Assembly (NCBI GenBank): GCA_029834535.1
Contig: JAQMWT010000059.1
Location: forward strand, 62,001-126,000
Length of the DNA: 64,000 nt
Direction: 5' to 3'
Origin: Chrysophaeum taylorii
Taxonomy: Eukaryota > Sar > Pelagophyceae > Pelagomonadales > Pelagomonadaceae
Shown piece after piece: positions 60,808 to 64,000 of the stretch (positions are counted from its first letter, which is position 1; the number at the start of each line of letters is the position of its first letter). Both the position numbers and the translations under genes were made by a program. The notes beneath the pieces were generated by a model that saw nothing but the letters and a program-made list of their open reading frames with translations, ran no database searches and was not told where the DNA came from.

Positions 60808-62304
60808 TCAGGCTACCGCCGGCTGCGAGGGAGGTTCGACATAGTTGATCTTGGCGGTCGACGCGACCTTGTCGAGGACCTTGATTCGGACGAGTTCGGA
60901 AATGATTTTCTCTCTGGCACGTTCCTCGTTGAAGGCGTGGCCCGATGATTCCTTCTCTTCCTGCTGCGCGTACTGGCGCTTGACGAGCTCGAGCTGCTCA
61001 TCGATCGCGGTTTGGTCGGGCTGGATGTGCTCGTCGCGCGCGATCGCTTCGACGACGAGGCGGGCTTTTAGTTCGGATTCTACTTTGGGTCGGACAACCT
61101 TTAGGTATTTCTCGAAGCCATCCTTGGAAATCATCTGCTTGATTTCCTCGTCGGGCGTGCCGTTGGTACGCATGTCGGAGAGCATGACGGCGAATTTCTG
61201 GCGGGCCGACTCGACGACGGCGGTTTCCGGAAGGGGGACGTCAATCTTTTCGACGAGCGCGAGCTCGAGCGCCGCGTGAACCTTGTCCTTGGTCTTCTCG
61301 TCCTCCGTGGACCCGACGGTGTATTCGACCTCCTTCTCGAGGGCCTCGAGCGTGAGCCCCGGGCGGATCTTCGCTGCGAAGTCGTCGTTTAGCTCGGGCT
61401 TGGTTCGCGTCTTGACGGCCTTGACGTCGACCTCGAAGATCGCCTCGACGCCCGCCAGCGGCTGCTTGTCTCTGAACCGCGCCGCCTCGGGAAAGTCGAT
61501 CGGGACGACGCGCGTCTCGCCCGCGACGGTGCCGACGAGCGCTTCGCAGATTCCCGGCAGGAACTTGCCGGAATCCAACACGAGCTCGAGTCCCTCGCCG
61601 CCCACGGGGCCTTGCACGGGCAATTCGCCCGCCTTTTCGCCCGCCTCGTCTCGCACGTAGCCCCTCATGTCGACCGTCAGCTGGTCGCCCATCTTGGCGG
61701 GCTCGCTCGAGTCGGCGAGGTCGATGTACCGCTCGCGCAGCGCCTCCATCGCCTTGGCGCGCACGTCGTCCTCGGCCTTGACCTTCTCGACCTCGATCTC
61801 GAGCCCCTCGTAAGACCCCGTCCACGCCGCCTTCGGCCACACGTCCACCTTGACGATGAGGTCGAAGGGCTCCCCGGGCGCATACGCCGCGACGAGCTCG
61901 GCCGGCGTCGACATCAGCCTCGCCTGCCCGACGGCCTCGATCCCCAGCGACGATATCGCCGAGTGTACCTCCGTCTCGCTCAGCGCCTCGATCGCCTTGG
62001 CCTTGACGACGTGCGGTCCGACGGCGCTCGCGACCACGCCCGCTGGAATCTTCGCCGCGTCCTTCTTGCGCCATCCGGGGATGGGCCGCAACTTGGCGAG
62101 CTCGGCGGCGGCGCGCTTGAACGCCGACCGCGTCACGGCGCCCGACACGGGTACCGTCAATTTCACGCTCGACGACTCGGGAATCGGCTCGGCGTGCGGT
62201 GCGGTCGACGCCCACACCGCAACACCACGCCCGACTTTAGTCTGGCACTGGAACCCGCCCGCGCCGCCCGCTGCCAACAACAAGATGCAACCCCGTCTGA
62301 GCAT
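60808..62304 (-). CDS. tig: Plastid-targeted trigger factor
   Basis: 498 residues from MLRRGCILLLAAGGAGGFQC (a start at 62331 adds nine). The leader is hydrophobic with Phe at the predicted cleavage point (AGG-FQC), then a basic stretch, as in plastid import through the ER. The N-domain (about 50-190) has RPIPGWRKKDAAKIPAGVVA, the ribosome-docking type loop of trigger factor (G-F-R-x-G-K-x-P is the bacterial form; here GWRKKDAAKIP). The PPIase (FKBP-like) domain is about 215-310: GDQLTVDMRGYV, ELVLDSGKFLPGICEALVGT and VPIDFPEA. The helical C-domain follows to 495. It folds nascent plastid proteins. No introns. Confidence 0.9.
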   Translation of the reverse strand: MLRRGCILLLAAGGAGGFQCQTKVGRGVAVWASTAPHAEPIPESSSVKLTVPVSGAVTRSAFKRAAAELAKLRPIPGWRKKDAAKIPAGVVASAVGPHVVKAKAIEALSETEVHSAISSLGIEAVGQARLMSTPAELVAAYAPGEPFDLIVKVDVWPKAAWTGSYEGLEIEVEKVKAEDDVRAKAMEALRERYIDLADSSEPAKMGDQLTVDMRGYVRDEAGEKAGELPVQGPVGGEGLELVLDSGKFLPGICEALVGTVAGETRVVPIDFPEAARFRDKQPLAGVEAIFEVDVKAVKTRTKPELNDDFAAKIRPGLTLEALEKEVEYTVGSTEDEKTKDKVHAALELALVEKIDVPLPETAVVESARQKFAVMLSDMRTNGTPDEEIKQMISKDGFEKYLKVVRPKVESELKARLVVEAIARDEHIQPDQTAIDEQLELVKRQYAQQEEKESSGHAFNEERAREKIISELVRIKVLDKVASTAKINYVEPPSQPAVA

Positions 62305-62331
62305 CGCGAGGGCTTTTTCCTGAGTCAACAC

Positions 62332-62532
62332 TCAACTTCAACAACACCACGTATTTAACCCTCATTGCCAACAGTCGATTCCTTGAGAATTCCGCCACGA
62401 CCAAAAGTTCCGCCGCAGGCGGATCCTTACCCTTCTAGCGCACGGTTGGCTACCCCGGTAACGGTCCACGGCCTTACACCCATATCGTCCACGGTCCACG
62501 GAGGTGATGGCGGAAGTTAGGAGTAGTTAGCA
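62332..62532. other. Intergenic
   Basis: No gene; promoter side of trigger factor. Confidence 0.4.
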
Positions 62533-62790
62533 AACGAGGGAGAGCCGCGGCTGAGGAGAGACACCTTTAGGCGGAAGAGGTCCTCTGCCTTTTAGCTGCG
62601 CGGTCGTTCTCGGATCTGGAGGCCGTGCGAAAGTCGGCGAAGGTTGTTTGGGTTGGGGAGGCCGTGCGAAAGTCGGCGAAAGTTTGGGGAGTGGCCAGAA
62701 TGCGCAAGTTGCGAGGAGGGTCCTTGAATTTGTAGAGCTGGTCGAGACGGGCCGAGATCCAGTTCGTCCCGAACTCAGGGGCAAAGGAGG
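62533..62790 (-). pseudogene. Duplicated tail of the ORF at 62823
   Basis: Minus-strand sequence here repeats the end of the neighbouring ORF: NWISARLDQLYKFKDPPRN, ILATPQTFADFRTAS, then a second short repeat TFADFRTASRSENDRAAKRQ. A tandem duplication of about 250 bp with an internal duplication explains it. It has no start of its own. Confidence 0.65.
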
Positions 62791-62822
62791 AGGGAGAACC
62801 GCGGCTGAGCAGAGACACTTTT

Positions 62823-64000
62823 TTAGGAAGTGGTCCTCTGCCTTTTGGCTGCGCGGGCGTTCTCCGACCGGGAGGCCGCGCGAAAGTCGGCGAAGTTATG
62901 GGGAGTGGCCACAATGCGCGAGTTGTGAGAAGGGTCCTTGAGTTTGTAGAGCTGGTCGAGCCGGTCCGAGATCCAGTTCATCCCGAACTCCTTGTCGAGG
63001 TTCTTGGAAAGGAGAGTATAGGGTAGTTTGAAGCCGGAGTTGGGGTGGTGTTTGCGGTAGGCGCAGAGGGCGTCTCGGAGGCGCTCGACAATGAGTCGAC
63101 CGAGGAAAGCGACTTGAGCGCGTTGTGCTCCGCGCTCCACCGTCGAGTCCACGAAGCTCAAGGTCTCGTCATCCGTCGCCATCTTGTCGAACCAATCGAC
63201 AACCAAAGCTGCACGCCTCTCGTCCCTGGGCGAGACGTTCAGGGGATGGGCGTTCTTTCGGCGCTTGACATCGAGGTAGTAGTCGATAGCGACGATGCCT
63301 TTCAACGTCTCCACCGGCTTCGGAGCTCGAGCTTCGGCGCGGCAAGGCGGGAGGATGCGCGCAGTCGCGGGCGCGGGCGCAGTAGCGGGCGCAGTCGCAG
63401 CTGGCACCAGGGGTTGCAACACCATTGCGGAAGTAATCGGCACTGATGCACAAGACGGAGAGGAAGACACGGGTGGCCTTGCCGTCGCCGGAGCGGAAGC
63501 CTCAGCCGCAGCCGAGGTCATAGCTGGTCCCGGGGTTTCTCCCTGCATCGAGGACGAAATTGGCCCCAACGCAGGAGACGGAGACGTCGCAGGAAGCACC
63601 GGCGGTGGTGACGGAGCCTCAGGTACTTGCCACATACTCACAACGGGCGGCAGAGGGTCGAGCTCCTCTTCTGCAGTGAAGGGAGCAGACGACGGGGTGG
63701 CGACTGGAGGCGACGGGGTGGCTGGGGCGGTGGCTGGGGCGGCGATGATGCCGAGGCTGGGTCGCACGAGGGCTAGTAGCTGGTGAAACTCCGACCGGAG
63801 TCCGCGCACCTCCGCCCGAAGCTCCACCAGTTTCGCTTTGAACGCAGGAGGCGGCGCGTTGGCCGGGATCCACCGCCCAGTCAGTTGGAGGTTGTCGTAC
63901 TTAAAGCGAGCTTGGGGCGCCCGGCTCCAGGCGACGGGGACCTCGTGAGCATTTGCCACTCCGCCAAAGAAGGTAGCGTCGTAATGGCCCCGCGTCTTCA
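62823..64000 (-). CDS. Unrecognised ORF, 5' end beyond the window
   Basis: The frame is open from the right edge (reading TRGHYDATFFGGVANAHEVP) to a stop at 62823, at least 391 residues. The first part has FKYDNLQLTGRWIPANAPPP and a helix with RAEVRGLRSEFHQLLALV. A Pro/Ala/Thr-rich low-complexity middle follows. The C-terminal block is helical (DVKRRKNAHPLNVSPRDERR, VVDWFDKMATDDETLSFVDS, VAFLGRLIVERLRDALCAYR). I do not recognise it. The tail duplication next to it and the low-complexity middle suggest a multi-copy, mobile-element-associated ORF, but this is inference. Confidence 0.5.
   Translation of the reverse strand, partial: KTRGHYDATFFGGVANAHEVPVAWSRAPQARFKYDNLQLTGRWIPANAPPPAFKAKLVELRAEVRGLRSEFHQLLALVRPSLGIIAAPATAPATPSPPVATPSSAPFTAEEELDPLPPVVSMWQVPEAPSPPPVLPATSPSPALGPISSSMQGETPGPAMTSAAAEASAPATARPPVSSSPSCASVPITSAMVLQPLVPAATAPATAPAPATARILPPCRAEARAPKPVETLKGIVAIDYYLDVKRRKNAHPLNVSPRDERRAALVVDWFDKMATDDETLSFVDSTVERGAQRAQVAFLGRLIVERLRDALCAYRKHHPNSGFKLPYTLLSKNLDKEFGMNWISDRLDQLYKLKDPSHNSRIVATPHNFADFRAASRSENARAAKRQRTTS

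Overview
The window is nuclear DNA of a eukaryotic alga. It is GC-rich and gene-dense. Neighbouring genes are often only 60-180 bp apart, and spliceosomal introns are very short (34-80 bp in most genes), with GTGCGT/GTGAGT-type donors and CGCAG acceptors. Two proteins carry signal-peptide-like leaders with a Phe just after the predicted cleavage point (a NYC1/NOL-type reductase and a trigger factor). This is the ASAFAP-type plastid-import signal of algae with red-derived secondary plastids. A stramenopile such as a pelagophyte or relative fits best; I cannot exclude another secondary red lineage. Beta-tubulin (two copies), RAB28 and the Rab prenyltransferase suggest a flagellate.

Layout. 1-233: the 5' end of a secreted or membrane protein running off the left edge. 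About 1.9-8.5 kb: a repeat island holding four fragments of a Helitron-type helicase, each joined to a GGTGAACTTACTGG minisatellite. Two fragments lie on each strand, and the inner two form a large inverted repeat. 9.2-10 kb: an unrecognised spliced gene. 11.7-31 kb: beta-tubulin 1, a longin-like protein, a glycosyltransferase-like protein, a divergent pair of basic coiled-coil proteins, a NYC1/NOL-like reductase, a JmjC-TPR protein, a probable pseudokinase, a spliced IQ-motif gene or gene pair, beta-tubulin 2 (almost identical to copy 1), a Shewanella-like phosphatase and a small Cys-rich protein. 31-47 kb: an Sfi1-like protein, a spliced secreted protein, a DUSP-domain protein, a remarkable double IGPD protein, RAB28, a STE20 kinase, a NUP50-like protein, RabGGTase beta and a C2-dysferlin-domain protein. 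47.9-62.3 kb: an EF-hand/WW protein, an alpha/beta-hydrolase-TPR protein, POLR1C, a DIX-like protein, a DUF1244-MogA fusion, ZNF622/REI1 and plastid trigger factor. 62.5-64 kb: an unrecognised ORF with a duplicated tail, open at the right edge.

Most genes are unrelated housekeeping genes packed on both strands; there is no operon logic. Functional links that can be argued are Rab biology (RAB28 and RabGGTB) and plastid biology (the reductase, trigger factor and perhaps the Cys-rich protein). The most unusual item is the histidine-biosynthesis protein at 34.4-36.6 kb. It has two IGPD domains in tandem, each missing the active-site motifs that the other keeps. Exon joins were worked out by eye from splice signals and frame; uncertain ones are marked.
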